From Didymella arachidicola (Eukaryota; Ascomycota; Dothideomycetes; Pleosporales; Didymellaceae), in the NCBI GenBank assembly GCA_016630955.3, contig CM049998.1:1-64000 (forward strand): a stretch of 64,000 nucleotides of DNA, read 5' to 3'. The position numbers and the translations under genes are program-made. Positions 48,693 to 60,665 of this stretch are shown one piece after another; within the stretch, counting starts at the first letter, position 1, and the number at the start of each line of letters is the position of its first letter. Under the pieces are notes generated by a model. It had not been told where the DNA came from. It made no database searches and saw nothing but the letters and a program-made list of their open reading frames with translations.

Positions 48693-51147
48693 TTTTTCGT
48701 TTTCCAAGCACCGCTGAATCTTGTACATTCCTCCCTTTCTTTTTTTTTTTTTTTTTTTTTTTTCGAAACGTCTTCGCGACGCGTTTACGGGCGGTTCATT
48801 TGCATTCAGGGCAGCCACGGCACCCACGGCGTTTGGGGTTGGAGCTCACGACTCACGATACACGGTTCACGAGACGGGATGAGATGGCGGTAATGGGCCA
48901 TGGTGAACTTACGACATGCGGCGCGGAAAACGGGTAGCGGTGGGGTGTATATAATTATAAAGCCCCTGGGGCTGAATTCGAAGATTCTTCACAATGCGTT
49001 ACTTGGTTCTTGTCGACGTGGTTGACTGTGTCGAGGAAGACGCAGCTGGATCCCAATCCGATCGGAACACACATCTCCATCAGATGTACAAACCCCCCGC
49101 GCCGAATCCACACTCTCATCTTACCCACCCTCACAGATATCCGACCCGTCACGCTTCTCCCTCGTCGAAACCGTCCGCATCTCGTGTCGCCTACCCTACC
49201 ACAAACCATCCCATCCCATCATTCCCATCTCCTCCCTCTATATCAACCTCGCACACCACACCCTAAGCGAAGCCATCTTCCTCCCACCCAACCTTCCAAC
49301 TCCCCCATCCATTTACACCTCTCATCGACGGTACACGCGTTCCCCACCCTAGTCCACACTCTCCGTAAGAGTTCTTGATATTCTTCCTACAACGCTAGAC
49401 TTGACCGATTCATGATATGACATCTCGTCTTCGAGGAACTGCTGGGATTGTTTATAGAGGTTGATGATAGCCATTTGGAAGTACGGTGGGTGTTTCTCTG
49501 GCAGAGAAGCGTGGGTGACAGAACTCTGCTGCTGAGTTGGCTGATGTGGCACAGCTCTAACTGAATAATTGCAGCGAAAGATAACTTGATCGTATGGCCT
49601 GCTTACGTATCAAAGTCGCAGCCTCACTTGACTGGCTCAAAAAAGCCCTTTAATCTCATTGCCCTGATCAAAATCATACACGGCCTATCAAGATACTCCC
49701 CCGCCCCTTCCCCATCCCCAACAACCACCGCCGCGCCATCCACCCCAGTCCTCTCCCTCGCCAACCACTCACAAAGCCCCTCAGCAACCTCCACAACTAT
49801 CTACTCCCCACACCACGTTGCAAAATAATCCACACTCACAAATCAGCACCACGCACTCCCCGTACCAGAGCACCCAAACTCACTCAAAGCAAGCATAACC
49901 CGCAACCTACCCCCCAGATTCAGCATCCCCTATGCTACAACTTCGAATACCTCAGTGCGGGCTGCCTCGGTTCTCTCCTCTGTTCACGTAGTTTCTTCTT
50001 AACACACAAACTCCTCCGCTCGCCATGCGCCCTCCCGGTCTGCGACGCTGGTCTGCAGCCAGATCTGCTTAGCCCAGTTTCCGTGTGCAATCTCAAGATT
50101 GCGCTGCGTGAGACGACCAGCTGTTTTCTCAGCGGCAGACACAGCGAGTGACTTGGGCGTCGGGGGGAGATGTGAAGATATGAAGGTGCACCAATTGGTG
50201 AGCGGATGAAGTCGCAGATGTAAGCACTTCCACCGTGTTCTTCATGGCGACTCTTGATCGTTGTCTGACTGTTGGAACGTACCAATCTGCCAGTGACGTA
50301 GCGGAAGAAAAGGCAGAAGACGGTTAGAGCCAGGCTAAGCTCTCGCAGCCATCCAGGACTGGCAAGGCGCCTTGCGGGGGTGGGCTGGATGTTGTGGGGA
50401 AGCTCAGGCGCCTTTAGGTTACGGCTGGTTGCTCTGAGTCGAACTTTGTGATATGACCCTTTGGCTAAATACAAAAAGTGCCTGGACAGTGGCACTGAGT
50501 GTCTGTCAAGCCGTAGAATTGTCACAAAGCGTAAGTCGCTACGATTACGGGAAAGCGACTCATGCTGTCACGAGGCCTCCTCTTGTTAAGCCTCGGTCGA
50601 TCAGCACAGCTGGAAAGAGCAAGCGTGTCAATGGTCTGCCAGATTCAGTTGGCCATGACAATTAGGGCCTGTCGCGAGTGTGTCACGCATCAGACGGAAA
50701 ACATCTGCAAGGATGATCGAAGCATGATTGATCGGCCAGGGGAAAAGTGGAGACGGGAAAGAGCTCGCCTCGCACATGCGTTCAGTCAAGCCCCAGCGCA
50801 TTCCGCCTCGAGTGGCTCAAGCTCCCTCCGCTGCACTGCGCCCTGCCTGCTTCTTCTCCACGTCTGTACAAAGCCAGCATCGGTTTTCTCCTGCACGCCG
50901 ACTGCTCCCACAAAGCAGAATTACATCAGTCGCTCGTTGCAGGCCCGCGGGTTCCTCGGACAAACACCGCATTCTGCAATTGCGCGCTTGACCCAACTGC
51001 ACGTTTGACCACGCCTTGCATACACAGTCAGATTGGACCATTTTGACCACGCCTGCCGCCCTTCAAGACCGGCACGCAACCTAGCTACCACACCACAACC
51101 CAGTGTACCACGTTTCGAGCCGCACGAGCACCACCAGCACCCTTACA
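48693..51147. other. Long intergenic stretch with no supported gene
   Basis: About 2.45 kb. Begins with a 24-T run (48740-48763) after the membrane-protein gene. Several 80-200 codon frames on both strands (for example minus 49935-50525) are Arg/Ser/Pro-rich without domain character. Confidence 0.45.
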
Positions 51148-51990
51148 ATGCCGTCACAACGCCGCATGAGGCTCTTTGGCGTCCTTCTTCTCGTCACCGT
51201 CGTTGTAATCCTCTACATGACGCGCTCGAGCACGCAAACCCACGCTTCAGACTTCTACACCAAGACTTCAGAAGCATTGCAACAACACGAGTTCGCCGAG
51301 GCCGCGAAGCAGCGCGACGCAGAGAGCGTAGGCACACGACTCAAAGCCGCAGAGGAAGCCGCCAAGAAGAACGCCGACGAGAAGAGCGCAGAGTTCCACA
51401 AAGCCGTCGAAGGCAAGGACAAGAGCGTCGCCGGCCGCGTCGTCATGGAGGCCGCCAAGGGGACCCCTGTGCCTGGTGTTGCGGCGCAGGGCGGGCGGCC
51501 ACGAGACCAGGCCGCCATGAAGGAGCACGAGACGCCCGAGGACCACGATGTCGAGATTGAGCTCAACGCCATCTTGAAGAAGAGCCCGGGTACGTCCGCA
51601 TCCTATAAAATCACGTCAACACTGCCCAACGAAACTAACACAACCACAGTCATCATCTTCTCCAAATCCTACTGCCCCTTCTCCAAGCGCGCAAAACACA
51701 TCCTCCTCGACAAATACACAATCACGCCCACCCCCTACGTCGTAGAGCTGGACGAGCACCCCCTCGGCGCAAAGCTGCAAGACACCCTCGCCCAGATGAC
51801 CGGCCGCAGCACAGTCCCCAACGTCCTGGTCCAGGGCAAGAGCATCGGCGGTGGAGACGACATGCAGGAGCTCGACGACACGGACAAGCTGATCGATACG
51901 CTCAAGAGTCTGGGCGGGACCAGGATCACGGATGTCGTGCACCAGGGGACGAGGGAGAAGGTGGACAGCATGAGGAGGCAGAGGGCTTAG
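51148..51990 (+). CDS. Membrane-anchored monothiol glutaredoxin, 2 exons, 260 aa
   Basis: Exons 51148-51589 and 51650-51990. The 60-nt intron (GTACGT...CACAG) splits a Val codon just before the thioredoxin fold. A short basic N-terminus and one signal anchor (LFGVLLLVTVVVILYM) are followed by a charged helical stem (about 30-130). The glutaredoxin domain has the active site SKSYCPFSKRAK (CPFS, monothiol), the TVPNVLV cis-Pro loop and a GGGDDM-like glutathione site. This matches the yeast Grx6/Grx7 type: type II membrane proteins of the early secretory pathway that reduce glutathionylated substrates and help oxidative-stress tolerance. No unusual features apart from CPFS in place of the CPYS or CSYS of yeast. 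Confidence 0.93.
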   Translation: MPSQRRMRLFGVLLLVTVVVILYMTRSSTQTHASDFYTKTSEALQQHEFAEAAKQRDAESVGTRLKAAEEAAKKNADEKSAEFHKAVEGKDKSVAGRVVMEAAKGTPVPGVAAQGGRPRDQAAMKEHETPEDHDVEIELNAILKKSPGTSASYKITSTLPNETNTTTVIIFSKSYCPFSKRAKHILLDKYTITPTPYVVELDEHPLGAKLQDTLAQMTGRSTVPNVLVQGKSIGGGDDMQELDDTDKLIDTLKSLGGTRITDVVHQGTREKVDSMRRQRA

Positions 51991-52451
51991 CGTGCGCTCG
52001 AGTGCGTGGTGCCTGCGAGGACTGGGGTCGTTTGTATGGTACTTCTCTTGCCCGTGGCGCCGCCGCGGAGGGTTGTGGCGGCAGTCGTGGTCTTTGGGCC
52101 GCCGAGTATGTGGGTGTGGACGGTGCCGCGCAGAGGGCTGTGGTTTGTCTTGCGTTACCTCGGCGGTCCGGTGTAGGTTTGGATAGGTGGTGTTTGGTTT
52201 GGACAGGCATGGATATACCCTTGATAGTCTTATCAGAACGAGCGTCGCTGACAGAGAGTAGAAAATTGTATTCATTCTATTACTTGGGCGTGTTCGTCGA
52301 TTCTTTTTTTGCTGTAGTCGCGGTCTGAACGTGGACTATTGTTCCGGAGAGCGTCTCCACGCTGACCAGGTATCTAGTCTTCCTCGAAGTGTCCGCATGG
52401 TGAGCTTGTCTGACAAAGACCACCACCACATTCGTCGTTGAACTGACCACC
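51991..52451. other. Convergent spacer
   Basis: Between two convergent genes, so it should hold both 3' ends. No gene seen. Confidence 0.6.
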
Positions 52452-53138
52452 TCAGTTCTTCGAGCCATTCCCGCCGATCGAAGCACCCGTGCGATCAACC
52501 AGGACACTCACACCCTCCTTCCTGCTCAATATCTTCTTCGGGCCCCACGTCCCAGCCCTTCCGCCAACTTCACTTTTCTCATCCTTCCACACTGCCTTGC
52601 CCCCTCCAACGCCACCATTCTCCTTCCTCACATCCTTCTTACTTCCCGTAATCGCAGACGGACTCTTCGGACTCCTCGGACCCTCCAGTACACTACCCCT
52701 CTTCTTCTTCTTCCCACTCCCCGCCTCAGCCAGCATCCACGCACCACCCTCCCTCCTCGCCCGCTCAGCCTCCTTCTCCCTCTCACCCTGGACCTTCATC
52801 TCAACAACCCGCTCGCGCTCCGCTCTCTCCCGCGCCTCGCGCCTTACCCGCTCCTCGCGCGCCTTCTTCTCGGCATCCTGTCGCGCTTTAAGTGCCGCTT
52901 GGTGCGCGGTCTGCGCGGCTGATGTCTGCAGGTCGAGCAGCAGACGCTTTTGCTCGGCGTCCGCGCGGCTTGCGGCTTTGATGCATGTCCAGCATGGGAA
53001 GTGCGAAGGGCGCAGGTTGGGGTCTTCGGCGATGTCGGGGCAGACGGTGTTGGAGAGGAATCCTAGGCGGCACATTTCAATATATGGACGGTCGGAGGGG
53101 TGCGTGCAGGTGTGTTGCTTTCTCCAGTAGAGGCACAT
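52452..53138 (-). CDS. Hypothetical coiled-coil protein with Cys-rich N-terminus, 228 aa
   Basis: Frame from ATG 53138 (MCLYWRKQHTCTHPSD). The first ~60 residues have eight cysteines with two His (C..C.H, C, C, CWTC), resembling a small zinc-binding module. Then a long charged helix (about 60-125, AEQKRLLLDLQTSAAQT to REKEAERARREG) and a basic disordered tail with SPKSPS. Directly upstream is CACTAAC...CTCAG, a good branch site and acceptor, so either a 5' UTR intron exists or a short first exon adds residues before MCLYW. Family not recognised. Confidence 0.6.
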   Translation of the reverse strand: MCLYWRKQHTCTHPSDRPYIEMCRLGFLSNTVCPDIAEDPNLRPSHFPCWTCIKAASRADAEQKRLLLDLQTSAAQTAHQAALKARQDAEKKAREERVRREARERAERERVVEMKVQGEREKEAERARREGGAWMLAEAGSGKKKKRGSVLEGPRSPKSPSAITGSKKDVRKENGGVGGGKAVWKDEKSEVGGRAGTWGPKKILSRKEGVSVLVDRTGASIGGNGSKN

Positions 53139-54197
53139 GTTCGCTGAGGGTGGTTAGTGGTGTAGTGACGGTCAGTTAGGTGAGCGGCTTGCCTTGGGTT
53201 GGTTTGTGGTCACGGTCGGGCGTGGGTGTAGTCAGTGTGTGGTTGTTGTATGTAAAATTGAGGTGAGAGCTTGTTCGAGGCGGAAGGAGGTGAGGTGAGA
53301 TGGTGAGGTGAGAGATGGCAGGCACGACTTGGTACAAACAAACAAAGCCGCGAGCACTGACTGATTGCACAGCGTCCTTACACTTCCTCGTGAGTCGACC
53401 GACGCTGCTGCGAAGACGCCAGTTTGTCGGGAGAACACTGTTGCGTACTTCGAACCATCTCTGGAGTCCAATGTCAAAAAGAGTGACGTCTGATGACCAT
53501 ACTTCACAAGCGACGTCTGACCACATGGGTGAAAAATGGTCGTCCGAAATTCTGTACACCTTTACCATCTTTGGAAGAATGGCTTCTGTTCCATCCATGA
53601 GCGTAAGGCACGTATTTCAATACCACCGCGCCGGTGAAGAATTTCGAATACACCATCTTCAATGATTATTTTATCGCCGGCAAGTACTTCATAGAGCCGA
53701 GGTCCTTGATAGAGGCTGACGATTTCAATTTCAAAGACCTCTGGGGCTTTGGAACTGGACATAAAACGCCATTTGGCCCCAGGAATTCGATGTCAGATAG
53801 TAGCGAGGTCACGTCGCGTGCAAGCGCTTGCAAGCGCTCTGGCTGCGCCGCCCATCTGTGTAAGCTGGAACCTCGATCACGACAAACCTGCGCCAAGTCC
53901 TGGGTTATCGCCTGTACACCTGCAGGCCTCTTAACGACTACAAATCAATACTACACCGATATCGATCCTTTTACTCAATAGCAGCGGTGATGAGCGAAAC
54001 CTCGGCATGAACGACCTGGGGAAATTGAGCCAGCCCCCACCCCACCAACCAGCCTCCGGCTTAACGAAACGACGCTCTTCTTTACAAGCGTATTTCCATG
54101 GCCGCGACGCAATGCGCTAGTCAGTGTACAGTGCCGTCTAAATACTTGTCAACGGTAGCTCCTTGTTGTTGCCTCTTTCCCTGTATCTGCTGCCACC
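53139..54197. other. Intergenic between divergent genes
   Basis: About 1.06 kb serving as promoter region for the coiled-coil gene and the HET gene. One weak candidate is a 66-codon minus-strand frame 53562-53762 (MSSSKAPEVFEIEIVSLYQG), which has protein-like composition but no support beyond that. Confidence 0.4.
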
Positions 54198-56321
54198 ATG
54201 AGCGATGCACAGCCACAGCTCAGCCCAGCAGATGCCCTCGCGACACCTCACCAACTATGCAAATGGTGCAAGAGATACGCAGACGCTTTCCGTAAGATAC
54301 GCCCAATCCTCAAAAGGAGTGCTCTTGAACCATGTCCGCGCTATGACACCTTGAAGGATCTCGTCACTGGCACACTACAGGGGTGTCACCTCTGCATCTT
54401 GACAACCGAAGACATCAGGCAAAGACTTGACTTTGAGGAAGAAGCGTGGCCTCCATGGTTGAAAACGCCCATGAACAATGATTTGATGGATCTCTCCGCC
54501 ACCAACTTAGCGATACACTCTCGTATCAGGACTCATGGAGGTGAGGCTCATATCTCCCTCAAGATCAGTCCAGTAGGCGACTCCATCGATCCGCCAATGT
54601 TCTCTAGTTTCATGCCCGTCGAAGCTCGCAACACCAAAGTCAACGAAGGAACCAGCTCATCAGAGTGGATGCAACGCGCACAACTTTCACACCAGATCGG
54701 CACGAGCGATCACTACCGCCTCATTAACAGCTGGTTGGCTGCATGCATTGATAAAGCGCAGCATCCACAATGTCGTTCCGACAGCGAACTCCGCAGACCC
54801 ACTCGGCTTCTCGATCTTACCTACTACCACGAAGACGTGAGACTTGTCGACGGCGATTCAAGCAATGCGCCATATGCAGCTCTGAGTTACTGTTGGGGTT
54901 CAGTGCCACAGCTGCTGCTCCTCCAGGACAACTTGCAGCGCTTCCGAGAGAAGATACCACTGGCCGAGCTGAGCAAAGTCTCAAGAGATGCCATATCGGT
55001 TTGCCGAATTTTATCTATCTCATACCTATGGATTGATGCATTGTGCATTGTGCAGGGCAGAGATGGTGACTTTTCAATAGAAGCACCGCGCATGCGAGAC
55101 GTTTATGGAGGATCAACTATGACTATTGTCGCCGCATCTTCAAGAGATACTACCGAGTCCTTCCTGATCCGCAGGAATCCACTAGAGTGGCTGGACTGTA
55201 ACTTTAGCCCAGCTGTGGGCTCTCAAGCTGTGGAGTACTGGGCCGCTCCGGACTTCTTCTGCGAAAGAGGTGAGCCAGGTGAATTCCACATTGACTCGAG
55301 GGCATGGTGTCTCCAGGAACGACTCCTGGCACCCAGGTGTATCTACTTTGGGAAGAAGGGTATCCACTGGGAATGTCGACAAGGTATCGCATGTGAAGTT
55401 CGCCCAGACATCAAGAGAAATCACAACGATCTGGGTGTAGGCGGGTACGAACACAACGGATTGAAGTCAGAGTATGCTGAGCTGCAGACACTACAACCCA
55501 ACAACACTGCAGATGCATTGAGAGCCGAGCTGATATGGCGGAACGTTCTCAGAGCCTACTCTGAGACAGGTATATCACATATAGAAGACAAACTCATCGC
55601 TATTGCTGGGGTCGCCTCTGTCCTGGAAACCAAGTTCAAATGGACATCGACCTACGGCTTGTGGACCGGCTTCATCGTGCAGGAACTTCTGTGGCAATCT
55701 GCTTCCAGTGACTCTACAGAAAGAGATGAAACCCTTACAAAGAACTTTCCGTCGTGGTCTTGGATCAGCTCGCATGACCACCCAGTCCTTACAGAGTATC
55801 CGAAGCGCGTGACTCTTGGAGTGGTCGAAAGCTACTTGGCCACGGCAGTATCATGGCCCGCAGACTCGGGCTTCAAAATGTCTCTCTTGGACAATTCAAG
55901 GGACAAAAGCCTTCGCATCAAGGGCTACCTTGTGCCTTGCAAGAGTTCCTGGACCAAGTTCCCCAACGATGAGCCCGACCATGTTCCTCCGAGCGGCACA
56001 AGATACGGCCACAATAAGGCGAATGGTTACATGAGAAGTCATTATTTTGCCGACCCAAACGCACCATCAACGAATCTGTTTTGTTTACTCCTGGTATGCC
56101 AGCACTTTCCCGATGATCAATCTTCGGAGTACCGCAACCACGGGCTGGTATTGACACCGGTCGATGTCGCGCGGCGGTGTTACCGAAGGGTTGGAATCAT
56201 CATCGAGAACTTGCCTCTTGATTATTGTCCTGATGCCCCGTCTACACAACGTGTGCAGGGAAGGTTCTTGACAGATATGTGGGCGCCTGTGGGGGAGGAG
56301 CAGGAGGTTTGCATTGTCTGA
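54198..56321 (+). CDS. HET-domain protein, 707 aa
   Basis: Single exon from ATG 54198 in a good context (CCACCATGAGC). An N-terminal Cys motif (LCKWCKRYADAF) is followed by the heterokaryon-incompatibility domain (about 220-370): YAALSYCWG, YLWIDALCIVQG, MRDVYGGSTMTIVAASS, and SRAWCLQERLLAPRCIYFG, all in the usual order. The remaining C-terminal half is typical of the family and carries no recognised extra domain. HET proteins trigger incompatibility cell death when allelic partners meet, acting like innate-immunity signalling domains. The gene is intact, and subtelomere-proximal placement is common for this expanded family. Confidence 0.95.
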   Translation: MSDAQPQLSPADALATPHQLCKWCKRYADAFRKIRPILKRSALEPCPRYDTLKDLVTGTLQGCHLCILTTEDIRQRLDFEEEAWPPWLKTPMNNDLMDLSATNLAIHSRIRTHGGEAHISLKISPVGDSIDPPMFSSFMPVEARNTKVNEGTSSSEWMQRAQLSHQIGTSDHYRLINSWLAACIDKAQHPQCRSDSELRRPTRLLDLTYYHEDVRLVDGDSSNAPYAALSYCWGSVPQLLLLQDNLQRFREKIPLAELSKVSRDAISVCRILSISYLWIDALCIVQGRDGDFSIEAPRMRDVYGGSTMTIVAASSRDTTESFLIRRNPLEWLDCNFSPAVGSQAVEYWAAPDFFCERGEPGEFHIDSRAWCLQERLLAPRCIYFGKKGIHWECRQGIACEVRPDIKRNHNDLGVGGYEHNGLKSEYAELQTLQPNNTADALRAELIWRNVLRAYSETGISHIEDKLIAIAGVASVLETKFKWTSTYGLWTGFIVQELLWQSASSDSTERDETLTKNFPSWSWISSHDHPVLTEYPKRVTLGVVESYLATAVSWPADSGFKMSLLDNSRDKSLRIKGYLVPCKSSWTKFPNDEPDHVPPSGTRYGHNKANGYMRSHYFADPNAPSTNLFCLLLVCQHFPDDQSSEYRNHGLVLTPVDVARRCYRRVGIIIENLPLDYCPDAPSTQRVQGRFLTDMWAPVGEEQEVCIV

Positions 56322-57427
56322 GTCTACGCGGAGGGGAGCCGACGCTGGGTTCTGGACTGGCTAGTGCAGTCATGACTAGTGTTGCGGATTCGGATCTTCG
56401 TAGCACGACGCAGTCTGGCTTCAGGGGCACCATTAGGCAGAATGATTTCATCTCGCAAAGATTGGAGCACTTTGGGGCTAAGCGGCGCTGCTCTACACAC
56501 AAATGAATCTGTCGTTCGAAAGTTGAATAGCTGAAAGCGGATGTTGGTGTGACTTCCAGTTCCATGAACACGTTTGGCATTGGCCATGGTGGAACACACA
56601 AGATGATCTCACAGAACAACTGATCTAGCTGGCTGGAAACAATCCTCAACGCGTACATGCAGCAGCACTCTCCAAAGCCGCGCTAATGTGGTTACGCGCG
56701 TTGTCGGATGGCAAACAGTTAACATGCGCCTCACATCTTCATAAGATCATCGAACGGCAAATTCCGCCGTGATCGTAACATGGCCTTTCATTGCAAATCT
56801 CGACACAGTCTGTATCGACATCCATAAACGTAATCGGCAATATCTTGTGCCCCAAAAGCTACCTAGACCGTGTAGTTCCTTCCGGCCCAGCCCTTTCCAT
56901 TTGCGATCGATTTATCGGGAACAATGTTGTCCGCAACCAGCGATCGGTAGCATGAGGTGCAGACCGCGTTTACTCAGACCCTTAGTTTGTATGTCTCGTA
57001 TCTTGGGCGCCTCGCTACAAAGGTCATGAATTCTGGGATAGTCTTGACTTCTGTCAAGCCATGTGTTCAAGACGATAAGCTGCTTTCAAAGGACGGATAG
57101 TTTTGCGGAATGTCTAGCATTGGGCGCGAGTGAGAGACTCAGTCAAGGCCTCGGACTGAACAATGCCCAAACACGTACGTGGACAATCACCTGCAAGAAA
57201 AGGCAGTGTCGATCATCTAGCTCGAGGCGATGGAAGGGTCGTCCCTGTCAAAGCTGTCCCATGTGGTCTCTACAGGCTGGTCCTAGACAGCAGCTGTCGT
57301 CAAGGCAACGATCGGAGTACCCAAAAGCGTGGTACGGGGCTTGAACTCGTCCACCCGCCTTGAAAGTATACTGTTGCATTGTTCGACCCCGGACCCTCAT
57401 CACTTATCGTACATGCCGGTCCCTCGC
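56322..57427. other. Intergenic
   Basis: About 1.1 kb between convergent genes. No gene supported. Confidence 0.5.
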
Positions 57428-58626
57428 TCACGCATTCTCAACATCCACCGTATACGTCCTCGCCGCATAAATCCTCTTATCGTTCATCGGCGCCGTGCTC
57501 GTATCCGACGCCCCATCGTTAATCCGCTCCCAAGCATCCTTATCCCTTGCACCGACAGTCCCCAGACTGAAGCCCGTATCATGCGGATCGCGGCCCTTGG
57601 GCCGGCGCGAGGCTCCTCCCGTGATGGCCGTCGACACGCCGCGTTTGCTGGTGGGGTCGGAGCTGCCGTCGCGGCCGTGGGTGAAGAAGTGGCGGATTGC
57701 AGGGATGGATGAGGCGAAGCAGCCGATGCCTGTTTCGACGTTGGAGCAGAGCACGATGTGGGCGACCCAGAAGGGAAGGTTTGTTTGCGACTCGAATTTG
57801 TTGACGAAGGGGATGCGGATCATGGTGATGATGGAGGCTAGGGAGGCGAAGGAGAGGAGGCCAAAGGCTTGGATTTTGGCTTGGCGCTTCATTTGGGTGT
57901 TCCATAGGATGATGGCGGGTACGACGACTAGGGCCATGTCGGTTAAGATGGTAGAGACGGTTGCAGTGTGTGCGATGATGAGGAATGTTTCTGCGGAGGC
58001 GCAGTGTCCTTCGCCGCTCAGAATCAAAGTTGGTGTCCCTTTCAGATGTCAGTTACATTTAGTTGTTGTCTTTGTATGTTTTCGCTTACACAAAGCGCGA
58101 ACTGGTTGGCAGTATGCCAGTGTTCCGATGAAAGTGACGAGGAATGAGCACCAGGTCACTGCCAGCAAGACCCAAACGGTAATCCTCATCGGCCTCTTGA
58201 TGGATGCGATGCGCCTGATAGTGATGCACACAGACGACTTGACAGTCGCGAGTGCAACAACGTAGACCAGGATCCAAATTAGGTAGTACTTGATAGCCTC
58301 AGACTGCTGCCATGCGTTGAGGTCTTCGTTCATCCTGCCCAGGCCGACCATGCATCCATATACTGCAAGGGCGTTAACGGGTACGTACGCGATCTGGACG
58401 TGTCAGTGTTGCTATGTTGTCAAAACTGCAGGAGAGAACTTACTGTGCCAACAACCATGAATGCATCTTCCATACCAAAGATGCCTTTCTTCAAACGAAT
58501 GTAGGTCCTGAGCGATACGGTGACTATCGAGGCCACGAAGAAGATCAACGAGATCACGACGATAGCGAGTGGCAGTCCATCGAGGGGAATGAGCCTCGCG
58601 GAAGGATCAACGTCGTTCGATGCCAT
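57428..58626 (-). CDS. PTH11/rhodopsin-like seven-TM protein, 3 exons, 365 aa
   Basis: Exons 58444-58626, 58090-58393 and 57428-58038. The introns of 50 nt (GTAAGT...CCAG, ACTGAC branch) and 51 nt (GTAAGC...AAAG, ACTGAC branch) join in phase. Membrane spans can be seen in order: LAIVVISLIFFVASIVTV, YVPVNALAVYG, YYLIWILVYVVALATV, ITVWVLLAVTWCSFLV, VSTILTDMALVVVPAIIL, FGLLSFASLASIITMI and FWVAHIVLCSNVETGIGCF. The extracellular-type GTLAYCQPV and the GEGHC after the third exon start are typical of the fungal rhodopsin-domain (satratoxin SC4-like / PTH11-related) family. The C-terminal tail is soluble. Likely a plasma-membrane receptor-like protein; ligand unknown. Confidence 0.9.
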
Positions 58627-60665
58627 GACGAGTTCGGATCCGGGGTAACAACGCACAACAAAGATGGTGAACTCCTTCAAAAGCTACAAGGATACAATGT
58701 GGAGGATCGCCTTGGACTTATACCTCCCGCCGATTCTGGCCGCATGTCGTGGTGCTAGCCGTGGATGCGTGCATCCGCTCTCTAAATTGCAGGAAATTTT
58801 CCTACATAGGAGTCTGCCCTATCTTTACAAGTCGGACCCACCGATGTACGCCATGGGAAGATTAGCGAGTAGATGGCGCCTCAGCCACCCGCACCGTCAT
58901 CCATAATCGTGGTTCTGGAACGGCGCTAGGCGTAACGAGTAATGTACGTCATGGACCGTTTCTTTCGGAGCGCCGTGTCGCCAAACTGCGCAGTAAGTTT
59001 TCCGAGCAGAAGGCCCGAGGCCACGAAATCCTCTCGCGGAAGTCGACTTGCGACGGACGTCACTCTCACGACAGCTTCCCCCGAGACGCTTGCGAATCAA
59101 GCACACGTTAGCGATTGCTTACCACAGTACGAGGAAACCGGATCGCATGCCTGTCGAGTCAACGCCTCCAGATGTGTACCTCGCCCAGGATTTGTAAAGA
59201 TGGCGAACCACGATCGCACTGAATCGGCATCACGACCCACCACGCAGAACCCCCCCCCCCCCCCCCCCCGGCCCACACATCTGTCATCGTGGCCTTGCTC
59301 ATTCGCATCCTCCGGCCCGTGCCTGATCGCATTCCACTTCTCCTGAACGACTCCCCCTCCGTAGGCTGCTCCAGGAGGATTTGGCAGGATTGTAGGAGTG
59401 GGCCTCGCCGATTGCCAGTGCGCATCCGGGAGATCCTTCAGGATCAGAGAGCAGAAGATCCCGCCAACGGGACCCACAGCACGATGCTGCAGAAGCGTGG
59501 CCGAAGAACTCGCTGTCGCGTTGATGTGATGATATGATGGGAAGATTGCCAGCTCACGGCGTGAAAGGCCAGGCACGGGGTATAGTTAGTGTCAGGGACA
59601 TTGTAGTTCTAGCGCTGCGTCGCGAGGACTTCCGCGAGTAAGTCGGAACGGCGTGTGAAACGACGCAAGCGCTACCATTCGACATGGGCCCAGATCAAGG
59701 AAGTCGCCGCCTGTCCCCCCACTTACGCAGGACCTTGAGCCTCGAGACGTGGACAGAACGATTAGTGATCGTGGCAGAGTCACTGGCGCTGGACAGGGAC
59801 GGTCGCGGCTGATCTCACGCAGGGGGGATGCGCACTGTTCCTGCTGGGGGAGTGTGAGGGTATGGGACTGTAGGGTGGATAACCAGACGGTGCTGTTTGG
59901 TCTGGCTTGGCTGTGTCGTTGTGAGCTTCGTCGAAGCGCACATACAGGGTTGGAAAGGATTTTGAACAGTTCTCCCGAGCACTGCGCAGACCCCATCTCA
60001 CACACTTGCGTCCCAAATACACCCTCGAACGGAGCACTACCCTCATCATCCCTCAGACAAGTATTTGGAACAATACATCCACCCACCTCACACCCATCTC
60101 CATCTCCATCCCACCAAGCGTAGGAGGTGTGTGGCGTGGCCTCGTGTGTGCTTGAGGCTTTTCGATACTAATCGTGTTGGAGCTATCATGATCGACACTT
60201 TACAGAATTTCTGATGGTGGAGGAGATGTGCAGTAGGCTTGTAGTGGGGAGGCTGGGTGGTGGATGGGGGATCGTGGTGCAATGGTGGGGGAAGGAGCTG
60301 GGTGATGGGTTTGGTGGTTTGGGATGCGCAGTGTGTTTGATGGAGATGGTGGTGGGTTGCACGTGACAGAGGGGTCATCAAGAAATTAGCTGACGCTTAA
60401 GTGTCTCATCCGCAATGGAGACGTGGTATGAGTACAACGCAGCGGTCATTACACATGCAGACAACGAGAGATGCACAGATGCAAGAGCTGACTAAGGATG
60501 GATGGAGATGTGGATGGTGTTCTGCGGAGAGGAAGGCCGGAACACAGGAGCGGGCGCTAGCGAGGCAGGAACGACGGTTCACGAAATTTCCTGCCCACGT
60601 CACTGCTGAGGACTTTCAGAGAGGAGACGTCAGTTCAGCCACCCGCATGAGGTGACACGGTCGGC
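58627..60665. other. Intergenic, 2 kb, no supported gene
   Basis: Contains a 20-C run at 59250-59269. Candidate frames on both strands lack start context, splice support or protein-like composition. Confidence 0.45.

Noticed and set aside
48740..48763. 24-T run, and C runs at 41197-41215 and 59250-59269
   Set aside because: Homopolymers with no other structure; possible slippage or assembly-length error, not a feature on their own.
49935..50525. 196-codon minus-strand frame
   Set aside because: Arg/Ser-rich with no domain, no conserved splice sites and no start context.
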